A DNA stretch of 38,939 nt from Marinobacterium arenosum (GCF_019795155.1 NZ_JAILYN010000043.1:1-38939), one strand, 5' to 3'; counted from the first letter of the stretch, positions 25,674 through 34,816 are shown. Translations and numbers: made by a program. The notes: generated from the sequence alone by a model not told the origin.

Positions 25674-26404
25674 TGCGGGCCCTTGACGAGCGACTGCTGA
25701 TCGTCGAGCCGGACAGCCGACAGGTGGCGCGACTGCAGAAAATTCTGCTGGACAACGGCTTCTATGTGATCGGCAGCTGCGCCGATGGTGAAGAAGCGCT
25801 GCAGATCTGCGAACAGCTGTCGCCAACGCTGATCTTGCTGTCCGATGCGTTGGCTGAGCCGCTCGTCGTGGTCGAACTGGCCGGCCAGTTGCTACGCCAG
25901 TTCAATCTGCCGGTGGTGTTCCTGAGCGATACCGAAGCGCGAGGCTCAGCTGCAATGGAGGCGCTGGCCGCCGGTTTCGTCAGCCGGCCGGTGCGGGAAC
26001 AGGATCTGGTTCGCAGCCTGCGGCTGGCCGCCCGGCTGCACCGCCGCGAGCAGCAACTGCAGGCGGAAAATCTGGCGTTGCGCAGCAGCGGTAATGGCCG
26101 ACAACAGCCCAGTATCCAGCTCTCGCAGGATGCCAGCTACCACCTCTACAGCGGTACCCTGTTGCGTGCCGGTCGAACGATACGGCTGACCCCGAAAGAG
26201 CAGAAATTTCTCGACTTGCTGTGCCGTCATCAGGGCGCTGTGGTGGCGTTCGAGCAGATCTTTGTCGAAGTCTGGGATTGCGAGGCCGGTAATTTCCAGT
26301 CATTGCGGATACTTGTGCATCGGTTGCGCCGCAAACTGGGGGCGCAGGATGCGATCGAGAATATCTTCGAGATGGGTTACCGCCTTAACCTGATGGGTTC
26401 GTAG
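25670..26404 (+). CDS. OmpR-type response regulator with degenerate receiver
   Basis: 244 residues: an N-terminal receiver-like domain (about 8-122) and a C-terminal winged-helix DNA-binding domain (about 150-242; TIRLTPKEQKFLDLLCRHQGA, then LRILVHRLRRKLG and ENIFEMGYRL). The receiver is unusual: the position of the phosphorylated aspartate holds S58 (PTLILLSD, with D59 one place late), the acidic pair is E13/D15 with P14 between, the switch Thr position is S86, and the conserved lysine before proline is R106 (SRP). It may therefore act without phosphorylation. It overlaps the TPR gene by four bases, so it belongs to the TonB operon; no histidine kinase is encoded nearby. Target genes are unknown; autoregulation of the operon is a guess. 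Confidence 0.82.
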   Translation: MMRALDERLLIVEPDSRQVARLQKILLDNGFYVIGSCADGEEALQICEQLSPTLILLSDALAEPLVVVELAGQLLRQFNLPVVFLSDTEARGSAAMEALAAGFVSRPVREQDLVRSLRLAARLHRREQQLQAENLALRSSGNGRQQPSIQLSQDASYHLYSGTLLRAGRTIRLTPKEQKFLDLLCRHQGAVVAFEQIFVEVWDCEAGNFQSLRILVHRLRRKLGAQDAIENIFEMGYRLNLMGS

Positions 26405-26500
26405 TCTTCTCGGCTACCGCGTTACGGGCGGGTGCGAACTTCGCTGCTCGATGCCTGCCTAACCTGCTGAAAGTGATCGGTGCGCTGCAGGGGGAGGCAT

Positions 26501-26869
26501 ATGGTTATCCGTCGTGGCTGGAAGATGCTGCCGGCAGCGTTGTTGCTGCTGGTTTCGCTGGTGGTGTTGGCACAGCCGGAACTCAAGGTACAGCCCCATG
26601 AACTGGTGCGTCTATACAATGTCCGGGCCTATGCCGAGGGGGAGGACTGGGTGGTACGCGGCCGGGTGACCCGGGTGGACAAGGACGTTCGGGTACCCCA
26701 TGGCGCGATTGTTGTGGCACTGGGGTCGGAACAATACCGGGCGCGCTACAAGCCGCAGTTCGTTCACCGCAAGACCAAGCGGGCATCCTACTTTACGCTG
26801 AGAATACCGCAACGGGCGCTGGCGGACGTGGAGGTGTTGTTGCTGGAGTACCGGCCACTGGAACCTTGA
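26501..26869 (+). CDS. small exported protein of unknown function
   Basis: 122 residues, not recognised. The N-terminus is basic then hydrophobic (IRRGWKMLPAALLLLVSLVVLAQPE), a signal peptide or anchor. The rest is a small beta-rich domain (VRGRVTRVDKDVRVPHGAIVVALG, YRARYKPQFVHRKTKRASYFTLRIPQ, in part) with no cysteines. Start ATG 26501 follows GGGGGAGG (26490-26497). It lies 96 bases after the response regulator and before a terminator, so it may be a separate gene or the operon's last one. Confidence 0.65.
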   Translation: MVIRRGWKMLPAALLLLVSLVVLAQPELKVQPHELVRLYNVRAYAEGEDWVVRGRVTRVDKDVRVPHGAIVVALGSEQYRARYKPQFVHRKTKRASYFTLRIPQRALADVEVLLLEYRPLEP

Positions 26870-26875
26870 TCTGAC

Positions 26876-26931
26876 CACAGCCGGCGGTACTGCCGTCGGC
26901 TGTGTCAGCTCCGACCGGTAAGGTCGGTTTT
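26876..26931 (+). terminator. terminator after the small exported gene
   Basis: Two hairpins in series: a 12-bp stem (26876-26887 with 26893-26904, one G-T pair) and CCGACC/GGTCGG (26911-26916 with 26922-26927) followed by four T. Confidence 0.75.
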
Positions 26932-26942
26932 GCCCAACGGGC

Positions 26943-27407
26943 TTAGTGGGTCAAGTGGGCGTGACGGGCTTGCCCCATCATCTGCATAAAGTCGTTTTTT
27001 TCCACCTTGACCAGACTTTCATGGTCACCGGCTTCCATATAGCACTCCGGCTGCTCGGTCAGCGCGTCATCGAAGATCACCGGTATACGGTAGGCCATGC
27101 CGAGGGTCGGCACGGCGCCTGGCCGGCAGTCGTCGAACATCAGTTTGACGTCGCGTTCCGGCGCCAGGTCCAGCAGGCGGTTGGTCGCCATATTGACGGC
27201 ATTGATATCCAGCTGCTTGTTGGACGGAATCAGCGCCATATAGAACCCTTCATCATCGGACAGCAATACCGCCTTGGCTACCCGTTCCGGCGGTACCTGG
27301 GCGGCGATGGCGCAGCCCATGGCAGTCTCCGCATAGGGGTGGTTGATGCGGCGATAGTTCACATGCTGATCCTGCAGATAGCGTTCAATACGTGGTGCAA
27401 GAGACAT
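26943..27407 (-). CDS. YbaK/ProX-type aminoacyl-tRNA deacylase domain protein
   Basis: 154-residue YbaK/EbsC-fold protein. Seen: VNYRRINHPYAETAMGCAIA, AKAVLLSDDEGFYMALIPSN with the family lysine (AKAVL), and PGAVPTLGMAYRIPVIFDDAL with the GxxPP-like loop as GAVPTLG. Family members hydrolyse mischarged tRNA such as Cys- or Ala-tRNAPro; exact specificity cannot be read here. ATG codons at 27413 and 27407 are both in frame downstream of GAGGAG; I chose 27407 because spacing from GAGGAG is then nine bases rather than three. It stands alone on the minus strand between plus-strand genes. Confidence 0.85.
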   Translation of the reverse strand: MSLAPRIERYLQDQHVNYRRINHPYAETAMGCAIAAQVPPERVAKAVLLSDDEGFYMALIPSNKQLDINAVNMATNRLLDLAPERDVKLMFDDCRPGAVPTLGMAYRIPVIFDDALTEQPECYMEAGDHESLVKVEKNDFMQMMGQARHAHLTH

Positions 27408-27526
27408 GATCATATTCTCCTCGTAGGCCTCCGGCCAATTTCAGCTCCCTGCCTGATAAGCGTAGCCCAGCCGCTACACTATGGGGATAGCCCTGAGGGG
27501 CAGCTGGCTAGACAGGGGTTAAAGGT

Positions 27527-29005
27527 ATGCGACGACGGCAACTGCTACTGTACGGCGCCGGCGCACCGGGTTGGCTGTGCGGTTGGCCGCTGCTGGCACA
27601 ACCGGCTGATCGGTCGGACTCGGCGCTGCCTTCGTTGGTGGCTCTGATCGAACAGACGCCGCGGGATCAACTGACGCCGAAGGTGCTGCCGTTGATCCGT
27701 TCGGGGCTCGGCCGTGGCGAACTGCTATGGGCGATCCAGCTCGCGGGCATGCGCCAGATCCAGCCGCGACCGGTCGGCTTCAAGTTCCACGCCGTGATGA
27801 TGGTCGACGCCGCGCGGCGGATCAGCGCCGGCGACGGCGGCCGCAACGGCTGGGTGCCGATCCTCTGGAATCTGGACTATTTCAAATTCAGTCAGCAGCG
27901 CAATCTGAACCAGGGCGGCTGGCAACTGGCACCGTTCGATGACTGGGATGGGCTGCCGCCGCCAGAGCGGGCGCCGGTGGCGCTTGCCGAGGCGCTGTCG
28001 GCACGCGATGAAGCGGCGGTCGACCGGGCGGCGGTGGCAATGGCGCAAAGCCAGGGCGCGCACCGGGCGTTCGAGATCCTGGCGTTGGCCGCGGTGCGTG
28101 ATTTTCATGCCATCGGCCACAAGGCGATCTACCTCTGCCATGCCTGGCGTATGCTGCAACTGGCGGGCGGCCAGCAGTTGGACTGGGTGCTACGGGCGCT
28201 CGGCTACGCATCGATTGCGGAGGATGCCGGCGGCGCGGGTGCCGAACACTGGACCCGGCGGGACTACCCGGCCAATCGGATGCGGGCCGCTGAGATTCCG
28301 CTGGTAGCGTTCCGGGCCGGCAGCGATCCTCAAGCCACCGAACGGCTGATCGGGCTGCTGGCCGAGGCGGATGCCGATCAGTGTTGCCATGCGGTGGTCG
28401 AGTATCTGCAGCGGGGCGTGGTGCAGGCGGTCTGGGACGCGATATTCCTGGCCGCGGCGGAGCGGGTGATGCAGCAGCCGAGTATCCCGATGCTGCACTG
28501 TGTAACGGTCAGCCACGCGATGGGCTGGCTGTGGCGTCAACTGGCGGAACCGGACAATCGCCGGCTACTGCTGCTGCAGGCGGTGGCCTATCTGGTGCGG
28601 ATGCGGCAACAGCGTTTTTCGGGCCAACTGCGGCCACTGCGGCTTGCTGAACTGACCGAGGATGGCAGACAACGCCCGCTGGCCGACCGGCTGGCGCGGA
28701 TCGACCGGCTGCTGGGGCAGGATGAGGCGGCTGTAAGGGCAGAGCTGCTGGCGTTCCCCTATGGTAGCGATGGCCGGCAGCTGCATGATCTGCTAATCAA
28801 GCGACTGATGCTGAAATCCGACCGGGCGCATGACTTCAAATATGGCGCCTCGGTGCTGGAAACCCTCGGCTGGCTTTCGCCGGTGCAGCGGCCGCGTTAT
28901 CTGGCGGGCTGTGCGGTACTGCTGCCGGGGCAATCCGCGCCGCTGAGCATTGAGGCGCGCAGCATCGACCGATGGCTGGGCGACAACTCCAGGGAGGTAG
29001 ACTGA
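27527..29005 (+). CDS. histidine-rich, probably Tat-exported protein of unknown function
   Basis: 492 residues, family not recognised. The N-terminus MRRRQLLLYGAGAPGW...LLAQPA resembles a twin-arginine signal (RRxxLL, small-residue core, AQPA end). The rest is helical with regularly placed histidines: FKFHAVMMVDAARRI (H88), DFHAIGHKAIYLCHAW (H194, H198, H205), CCHAVVEYLQ (H288) and LHCVTVSHAMGWLW (H324, H330). Such HA-type helices suggest a metal or cofactor site, which fits Tat export of a folded protein; this is inference. The stop overlaps the start of the CHAD gene (TGATG), so the two are coupled. It is divergent from the deacylase gene across 119 bases. Confidence 0.7.
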   Translation: MRRRQLLLYGAGAPGWLCGWPLLAQPADRSDSALPSLVALIEQTPRDQLTPKVLPLIRSGLGRGELLWAIQLAGMRQIQPRPVGFKFHAVMMVDAARRISAGDGGRNGWVPILWNLDYFKFSQQRNLNQGGWQLAPFDDWDGLPPPERAPVALAEALSARDEAAVDRAAVAMAQSQGAHRAFEILALAAVRDFHAIGHKAIYLCHAWRMLQLAGGQQLDWVLRALGYASIAEDAGGAGAEHWTRRDYPANRMRAAEIPLVAFRAGSDPQATERLIGLLAEADADQCCHAVVEYLQRGVVQAVWDAIFLAAAERVMQQPSIPMLHCVTVSHAMGWLWRQLAEPDNRRLLLLQAVAYLVRMRQQRFSGQLRPLRLAELTEDGRQRPLADRLARIDRLLGQDEAAVRAELLAFPYGSDGRQLHDLLIKRLMLKSDRAHDFKYGASVLETLGWLSPVQRPRYLAGCAVLLPGQSAPLSIEARSIDRWLGDNSREVD

Positions 29006-29859
29006 TGGTCTGGCATTTGCAGCCTAGGGGCAAACCCTTGGCCAAGCAGGTAAAGCGGCGTCTGCAGCGACAGCTGACTAAGCTTGAGCAGCAGCTGCGG
29101 GACAGTGCCCATCGCGACCGGGCGGTCCACAAGGTCCGGGTACAGATGAAAAAGCTGCGCGCGTTGCTGCAGCTGATGCGGCCGGTGTTGACGGAGAGCG
29201 ACTATGAGGCCGGCAACGAGGCCGCCAAGCAGTTGGCGGACAGCCTGGCCGGCAGTCGCGACGCCAAGGTGATGCTGGATACGCTTGCGCGGCTGTTTGG
29301 CGACTATGGTCATCGAGAACTGCGACAACGGCTTGAGACGCCGTTGGTGCATTACTATCGGCAGCAGCGGCGAAAGCCGATAGCAACCGAATCGCTGCTG
29401 GATAATCTGCAGCGGCAATACCAAAAACTGCCGTTAAAGCGCTTCGACGCCGAGACTGTGCAGCTGGCGTTAGAACGCAGTTACGGCCGCGGCCGGCGAC
29501 AGTGGAAGCTGTTGCAGCTGGAATTGGACGATACCCGGCTGCATAACTGGCGCAAGTCGGTTAAGCGCTTGCTCTACCAAATGGAGCTGTTGCTTCCCGA
29601 GCCGTGTCGCCGCGACCGTGGCGACCTGAAACGGCTAGGCCTGTTGCTCGGTCAGCTGCATGACCTGCATATGCTGCGTGACCTGCTCCAGCAGCAGCGG
29701 ATTCTGGTTTGGCAGGATGACCTGCCGACAGTGAACGCCTTGATCCGTCAGCGTGAGGCTGCGCTGCTGGCCGATGCCTGGCCGCTGGCCCGCAAGCTGT
29801 ATCGGCGTCCGGTGAAGGCCTTCAGTCGGCGTATGATGGCGCTCTGGCGCCGTGGATGA
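29005..29859 (+). CDS. CHAD domain protein
   Basis: 284-residue helical, very basic protein. It matches CHAD domains by the conserved [21 protein letters not shown] near the start (His and Lys/Arg in an HxxRxxxKKLR pattern) and the second copy [20 protein letters not shown], then [18 protein letters not shown] domains bind inorganic polyphosphate, and some localise to polyphosphate granules. No CYTH phosphatase domain is fused and no ppk or ppx is nearby. Start ATG 29005 has an AGGGAGG site and overlaps the preceding stop by one base. Confidence 0.88.
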   Translation: MVWHLQPRGKPLAKQVKRRLQRQLTKLEQQLRDSAHRDRAVHKVRVQMKKLRALLQLMRPVLTESDYEAGNEAAKQLADSLAGSRDAKVMLDTLARLFGDYGHRELRQRLETPLVHYYRQQRRKPIATESLLDNLQRQYQKLPLKRFDAETVQLALERSYGRGRRQWKLLQLELDDTRLHNWRKSVKRLLYQMELLLPEPCRRDRGDLKRLGLLLGQLHDLHMLRDLLQQQRILVWQDDLPTVNALIRQREAALLADAWPLARKLYRRPVKAFSRRMMALWRRG

Positions 29860-29909
29860 TGCTGCCGCTATACTGGCGCCACTTTGCAGGTTCCCAAAGT
29901 GGTGAGGTC

Positions 29910-30551
29910 ATGAAATATCGAATTATTCCGGTAACCCCGTTCGAGCAGAACTGTACCCTGATCTGGTGTGAGCAGACCGGCAAGGCCGCGGTGGTCGATC
30001 CCGGTGGCGATCTGGCACGGATCCGGGCGGCGGTCGAGGAGGAGGGCGTTCAGCTGGAGAAGATCCTGCTGACCCATGCTCATATCGACCATGCCGGCGG
30101 CACCGCCGAACTGGCGGCCAGCGCCAGCCTGCCGATTGAAGGACCGCAGCGGGGCGACCAATTCTGGATCGACGGCCTGAGCCAGCAGAGCCAGATGTTC
30201 GGTTTCCCGCCGGTCGAGACCTTTACCCCGGACCGTTGGTTGGAGGACGGCGACAGCGTCAGCGTCGGTAATCAGACTTTGCAAGTCTTGCATTGCCCGG
30301 GCCACACGCCGGGCCACCTGGTGTTCTACCATGCCCCGTCACAGCTGGCGCTGGTGGGCGACGTGCTGTTCCAGGGTTCGATCGGCCGCACCGACTTCCC
30401 GCAGGGCGACCATGCGACGTTGATCGCATCGATCCGCGACAAGCTGTTCCCGCTGGGTGACGAGGTTGCCTTCATTCCGGGACATGGGCCGATGTCCACC
30501 TTTGGCCACGAGCGTCGTACCAATCCGTTCGTGGCCGACCGCCGGGGCTGA
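29910..30551 (+). CDS. gloC: metallo-beta-lactamase fold hydrolase, GloC/YcbL type
   Basis: 213 residues. The metal-binding motif [10 protein letters not shown] (HxHxDH 56-61) and later GHTPGH and GHGP histidines are intact, giving a two-metal site. The short form without a C-terminal helical domain matches YcbL/GloC, a type II glyoxalase that hydrolyses S-lactoylglutathione in the cytoplasm. Starts at ATG 29910, 50 bases after the CHAD gene. Its 3' end overlaps the end of the convergent zapE by 80 bases. Confidence 0.88.
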   Translation: MKYRIIPVTPFEQNCTLIWCEQTGKAAVVDPGGDLARIRAAVEEEGVQLEKILLTHAHIDHAGGTAELAASASLPIEGPQRGDQFWIDGLSQQSQMFGFPPVETFTPDRWLEDGDSVSVGNQTLQVLHCPGHTPGHLVFYHAPSQLALVGDVLFQGSIGRTDFPQGDHATLIASIRDKLFPLGDEVAFIPGHGPMSTFGHERRTNPFVADRRG

Positions 30552-31716
30552 ACAGCGTTTCACTGCGCCGGGCGGGCTGTTGCTGGTACTCCAGCGAGCC
30601 CATCTCGATTAGCCGGCTCAGGGTACGCTGGTACTGGAACGCCAGCGCACCGTCGGCTGGATAGAGCTGTGCCGCCGGCGCAGCCGCCTCGATATACAGT
30701 TTCACCTGCCGGTCGTACAGCTCGTCGACCAGTGAGATAAAGCGCCGTGCCGGATCATCCTGGGCCGCCCAACATACCTGACGCTCGCCGGTGCTGTTGG
30801 CGCGGGCACCATCCTCGGTACCGCGTGCCTTGATCCACTCCCGCCGCTCGCCGTAGAGCAACGGCACGCCGCTGACCAGTACAGATTCGTAACGCTCGGC
30901 CAGGGCGATATAGTCCAGCGCGCTGCGCGGTCCGCTGCACAACGCTTCGAAATGAAACCAGATGCAGTGCTCTTCGGCCGCCAGGCAGGGGAGGGTACGA
31001 CTGTTCAGTTCGATATAGCCGGCCCGGGCCGGCCGTTGGTCGCTGAGCTGGTGGAAGCAACCGGCCAATGCCTCGGGCTGGTCGACGAAGATGTTGGGCC
31101 TGGCGGTCAGCTGGCGGCGGCGGTGGTCCTGTGGCCCGGCCAGATCGACCTGCGTCAGCTGTTGTTCGAGCAACTCGATCGCCGGCAGAAAGCGGTCGCG
31201 GTGCAGGCCGTCGGGATAGAGGCCCGCCGGTGGTTGATTGGAGGTGGCGACCAGCACGACCTTGCGCGCGAACAGGTGACGCAGCAGCCGCCCGAGCAGC
31301 ATGGCGTCGCCAATATTGTCGACGTAGAACTCGTCGAAGCAGAGCACCCGGGCTCGTTCGGCGAACCGATCAGCCACCCAGGCCAGCGGGTCGGCCCGGC
31401 CGGACGCGGCCAGCAAGGCGCCGTGTACCTCCTTCATGAAGTGGTGGAAATGCAGTCGCAAGCCCTGATCGGCTGGCAGGCAGCCGGTGAACAGGTCCAT
31501 CAGCATGGTCTTGCCACGGCCGACCGGGCCCCACAGGTAGAGTCCGTGCACAGGGGGCCGGCGCCGCCACCAACGCGGTTTCTGCTGCAGCTGTCGCCAG
31601 AGCGCATCCAGTTGCTCGACCGCCCGGAGCTGGGCGGGATCGTCTTGAAAGTCGGGTTCGGTCAGCCGCTGTCGGTAGCGCTGCAGCGGTCCCTCGCTGT
31701 TGAGCATGGCCGGCAT
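30472..31716 (-). CDS. zapE: cell-division AFG1-family ATPase ZapE
   Basis: 414-residue P-loop ATPase: Walker A GPVGRGKT (63-70), Walker [17 protein letters not shown], sensor stretch [21 protein letters not shown] and the AFG1 C-terminal end [19 protein letters not shown]. ZapE associates with the Z-ring and is needed for division under stress in E. coli (375 residues there). The C-terminal extension of about 30 residues reaches into the convergent gloC gene, an 80-base antiparallel overlap. Start ATG 31716 overlaps the pfkA stop (TGATG), so it is the second gene of a pfkA-zapE operon. Confidence 0.9.
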   Translation of the reverse strand: MPAMLNSEGPLQRYRQRLTEPDFQDDPAQLRAVEQLDALWRQLQQKPRWWRRRPPVHGLYLWGPVGRGKTMLMDLFTGCLPADQGLRLHFHHFMKEVHGALLAASGRADPLAWVADRFAERARVLCFDEFYVDNIGDAMLLGRLLRHLFARKVVLVATSNQPPAGLYPDGLHRDRFLPAIELLEQQLTQVDLAGPQDHRRRQLTARPNIFVDQPEALAGCFHQLSDQRPARAGYIELNSRTLPCLAAEEHCIWFHFEALCSGPRSALDYIALAERYESVLVSGVPLLYGERREWIKARGTEDGARANSTGERQVCWAAQDDPARRFISLVDELYDRQVKLYIEAAAPAAQLYPADGALAFQYQRTLSRLIEMGSLEYQQQPARRSETLFSPGGRPRTDWYDARGQRWTSAHVPE

Positions 31717-32720
31717 CACCTGTGCAGCAGGTGGACCAGATCGACCAGCGCCGGGTCGAGCGGTTTGCTGCGATTGACCACGTCTTCCAGCGGCACCTGG
31801 CAGATTTGGCCATTCTGCACGCCAATCATGATGTCGCTGTAACCGGCGCGCAGGTATTCCACCGCCGAGAAGCCGAGGCAGGAGGCCAGCACCCGGTCGT
31901 GGCCGGTCGGGCTGCCACCGCGCTGGATATGGCCGAGAATGCACACCTTGGCCGTCTGGTCGTGGCTGCGCAGCCGCTCGGCCAGCCGGTAGGTCAATCC
32001 GGGGGTGGGGCCTTCGGCGACCACAATGATGCCGCTGGAGCCTTTACCGGCGGCGCGGTCGGCGGCCAGCTGGAAACAGATCGATTCGACCTGGATCTCA
32101 TAGCCGGGCACCAGGATCATCTCGGCCCCGCCGGCCAACCCCACCTGGGTGGCGATGAAACCGGAGTTACGGCCCATCACCTCGACCAGGAACAGCTGTT
32201 CGTGCGACAGCGCGGTGTCGCGGATCTTGTCGATCGCCTCCAGTGCGGTGGTCACCGCGGTGTCGAAGCCGATGGTGTCGTCAGTGCCGAAGATGTCGTT
32301 GTCGATGGTGCCGGGCAGGCCGACCACCGCCAGGCCTGATTCCTCCGCCAGCAGGTGGGCGCCGGTCAGTGAGCCGTCGCCACCGATCACCACCAGGCCG
32401 TCGACGCCCCGCTCGCGCAGGATGGCGGCAGCCTGTTTGCGCACCGCCGGGTCGCGGAAGGCGTCGCAGCGGTCACTTTTCAGCATGGTGCCGCCGCGCT
32501 GTACGATATTGCTGACCGAGGCGGAATCCAGCAGCGCCATATCGCCGATGATCAGCCCGCTGTAGCCGCGCTGGACGCCGTATACCTCGATGCCGGCATT
32601 GAGCGCGGCGCGCGCCACGCTGCGGATCGCCGGGTTCATGCCGGGGGCGTCGCCGCCGCTGGTCAGTACCGCGATGGCGTTGAGAGAAACATCCCTGGTT
32701 AGCTTGGGTAGGCTATACAT
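31716..32720 (-). CDS. pfkA: ATP-dependent 6-phosphofructokinase
   Basis: 334-residue group A phosphofructokinase. SGGDAPGMN (21-29) and GGDGS (113-117) form the nucleotide site and PGTIDND (136-142) carries catalytic D140. Glycines at 116 and 137 (G104 and G124 in E. coli) mark the ATP-using rather than the pyrophosphate-using type. Later motifs VEVMGRNSG, LGHIQRGGSP and TGHDR are normal. Start ATG 32720 has AGGAG six bases upstream and the family length; the frame extends to 32750 without support. The stop overlaps zapE. The promoter is described separately. Confidence 0.95.
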   Translation of the reverse strand: MYSLPKLTRDVSLNAIAVLTSGGDAPGMNPAIRSVARAALNAGIEVYGVQRGYSGLIIGDMALLDSASVSNIVQRGGTMLKSDRCDAFRDPAVRKQAAAILRERGVDGLVVIGGDGSLTGAHLLAEESGLAVVGLPGTIDNDIFGTDDTIGFDTAVTTALEAIDKIRDTALSHEQLFLVEVMGRNSGFIATQVGLAGGAEMILVPGYEIQVESICFQLAADRAAGKGSSGIIVVAEGPTPGLTYRLAERLRSHDQTAKVCILGHIQRGGSPTGHDRVLASCLGFSAVEYLRAGYSDIMIGVQNGQICQVPLEDVVNRSKPLDPALVDLVHLLHR

Positions 32721-32741
32721 AACCGACTCCTGAAAGATGAT

Positions 32742-32789
32742 CCTGAGCACTATACGGTGATTGTGACCTTAGACAATAGTGTGCTCAGG
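32742..32789 (-). promoter_or_regulatory. pfkA promoter flanked by a 9-bp inverted repeat
   Basis: On the minus strand TTGTCT (-35, complement of 32771-32776), 16-bp spacer and TATAGT (-10, complement of 32749-32754) give a start site near 32742 and a leader of about 20 bases. The arms CCTGAGCAC (32742-32750) and GTGCTCAGG (32781-32789) lie 39 bases apart centre to centre, one over the -10 and start and one just upstream of the -35. This could be a pair of operator half-sites. Confidence 0.5.
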
Positions 32790-32909
32790 TTGGTTTTCGA
32801 TGACGTTACATACGGCTTTTGGGGGATGGTGCAACTGCGTGATTTGCCGATAATCGAAGGCCATGCGAACAGGCGTCCGTGCCGGCGCAAATGAGGAGGG
32901 CCACCGGAT

Positions 32910-34640
32910 ATGATGTCGCAGTACCCGCAGCGTATCGCTGAAGCCGTGCTGGTACGCTTCATCGATTACCGGGACCGCTTTCAGACGATCACTGCACGGG
33001 CGCAGCGACTGTTCGAGCAGGCCGATTGGCACGGTATCCAGCAGGCGGTCGGCGAGCGGATCGACCTGTACGAGATCAACTCCCAGCAGGCGGCCGATGC
33101 GATCATCGCCGAAATTGGCGAGCAGGTGTATGACGCCGGCCTCTGGCACGACGCCAAACAGGCCTATATCCGGCTGATCTGGCGGCGTACTGATGGCGAG
33201 CTGGCGGAAACCTTCTACAACTCGTTGTATTGCAAGGTGTTCAAGCACCGCCAGATCGACAACGAGCATATGTTCATCCGCTCCACCATGGAAGGCAAGG
33301 AGATCCACTCCGGCGACCAGATCTACCGGGTCTATACGCTGGAGCGAGGGCTGGTGGCGATGCTCAGCCAGCTGCTGGACGATTACGCCTTCGCTATCCC
33401 CTGGGAGAACAAGCGCCGCGATCTACGCAATCTGGCCAGCTATGTCCGCAAGAACCTGCCGGAGGAGCTGGACGCCCGCCAGGTGGGGACGGTCGAGGTG
33501 GTGCGCAGCCGGTTTTTCCGCAACAAGGGGGCCTATATCGTCGGCCGGGTGCACTTCGGTGAACGGCAGTGGCCGTTCGTACTGCCGGTCCTGCACAATG
33601 AGCAGGGGGCGGTCTACGTGGATACCGCGATCACCGACGAAAATGAAGTCTCGATCGTGTTCAGTTTCACCCGCTCCTACTTCATGGTCGACGTCAACGT
33701 ACCGTCGGAATTTATCCGCTTTCTGCATTCATTGATTCCGGGTAAATCGCTCGCCGAGCTGTACAGCTCGATCGGTTTCTACAAGCAGGGTAAGGCGGAG
33801 TTCTACCGCGCTTTCATGGACCACCTGGAGCTGTCCGCCGATCAGTTCGTTGTTGCGCCGGGGATCAAGGGGATGGTGATGACGGTGTTCACGCTGCCCT
33901 CCTATCCGATCGTGTTCAAGGTGATCAAGGACCGCTTCTCGTCGTCGAAGCATGTCACCCGCAAGACGGTGAAGGAAAAGTACCAGCTGGTGAAACGCCA
34001 TGATCGGGTCGGCCGTATGGCGGATACCCAGGAGTTCACCAATTTCGTGTTTCCGCGAGAACGGTTCAATCAGGCGTTGCTGGGCGAGCTACAAGAGGTT
34101 GCCGGTTCGTCGATCGTTGTTGATCAGCACAGTGTTACCATTCGCCACCTGTGGACCGAGCGCCGCATGGAGCCGCTGAATATCTATGTCGACAAGGCGC
34201 TGGCCGGCCATGACGAGTATGCGTTGTTTCACGCTATCAACGAGTTCGGCAAGGCGATCAAACAGTTGGCGGCGGCCAATATCTTCGCCGGCGATATGCT
34301 GTTCAAGAACTTCGGCGTGACCCGCCACGGCCGGGTGGTGTTTTACGATTACGACGAGATCATGTATATCACTGAGTGTAATTTTCGCCGTATTCCTGAG
34401 CCGATCTACCCGGAGCAGGAGCTGTCCGGCGAGCCCTGGTACTCGGTGGGCCCCAATGATGTGTTCCCCGAGGAGTTCAGCATCCTGACTGCCTGCAACC
34501 CGACTGTGCGCAAGATTTTCAACGAACTGCACGGCGACCTGCTGGATGTCGGGTTCTGGCATCAGATGCAGGAGCAGGTTCGTCGCGGCGATATCGTCGA
34601 CGTCTTTCCGTACCGCAAGGTACGCCGTTTTTCGCGCTGA
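32910..34640 (+). CDS. aceK: isocitrate dehydrogenase kinase/phosphatase
   Basis: 576 residues, against 578 in E. coli. AceK phosphorylates and dephosphorylates isocitrate dehydrogenase, setting flux between the TCA cycle and the glyoxylate shunt. The ATP site APGIKGMVMTVFTLPSYP, the conserved lysine in FKVIKDRF, and the catalytic aspartates in AGDMLFKN (D462) and FYDYDE (D480, equivalent to D457 and D475 in E. coli) are all present. It stands apart from aceA and aceB, which are not in this window, and is divergent from pfkA, so central carbon control genes share one intergenic region. Start ATG 32910 follows GAGGAGGG (32891-32898); ATG 32913 is possible. Confidence 0.95.
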   Translation: MMSQYPQRIAEAVLVRFIDYRDRFQTITARAQRLFEQADWHGIQQAVGERIDLYEINSQQAADAIIAEIGEQVYDAGLWHDAKQAYIRLIWRRTDGELAETFYNSLYCKVFKHRQIDNEHMFIRSTMEGKEIHSGDQIYRVYTLERGLVAMLSQLLDDYAFAIPWENKRRDLRNLASYVRKNLPEELDARQVGTVEVVRSRFFRNKGAYIVGRVHFGERQWPFVLPVLHNEQGAVYVDTAITDENEVSIVFSFTRSYFMVDVNVPSEFIRFLHSLIPGKSLAELYSSIGFYKQGKAEFYRAFMDHLELSADQFVVAPGIKGMVMTVFTLPSYPIVFKVIKDRFSSSKHVTRKTVKEKYQLVKRHDRVGRMADTQEFTNFVFPRERFNQALLGELQEVAGSSIVVDQHSVTIRHLWTERRMEPLNIYVDKALAGHDEYALFHAINEFGKAIKQLAAANIFAGDMLFKNFGVTRHGRVVFYDYDEIMYITECNFRRIPEPIYPEQELSGEPWYSVGPNDVFPEEFSILTACNPTVRKIFNELHGDLLDVGFWHQMQEQVRRGDIVDVFPYRKVRRFSR

Positions 34641-34701
34641 GATCCAGCGCATCTCCCCTGGTTCACGCTTGACGTGAACAACCTCGCAAGAGTGGGTGCT
34701 T

Positions 34702-34730
34702 TGGCCGGTCGGGGGACCGGCCATTTTTTT
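34702..34730 (+). terminator. aceK terminator
   Basis: Hairpin GGCCGGTC/GACCGGCC (34703-34710 and 34715-34722, loop GGGG) followed by seven T. A second hairpin GTTCACG/CGTGAAC lies upstream at 34661-34679. Confidence 0.9.
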
Positions 34731-34816
34731 AGCCAGGCGCCCGGAACGGTGGCGCTGCGTTGCGGCATCCGCGGAACAGGCCAATACTTAGACTAATTTT
34801 GTAGCAAGTGCTCATG

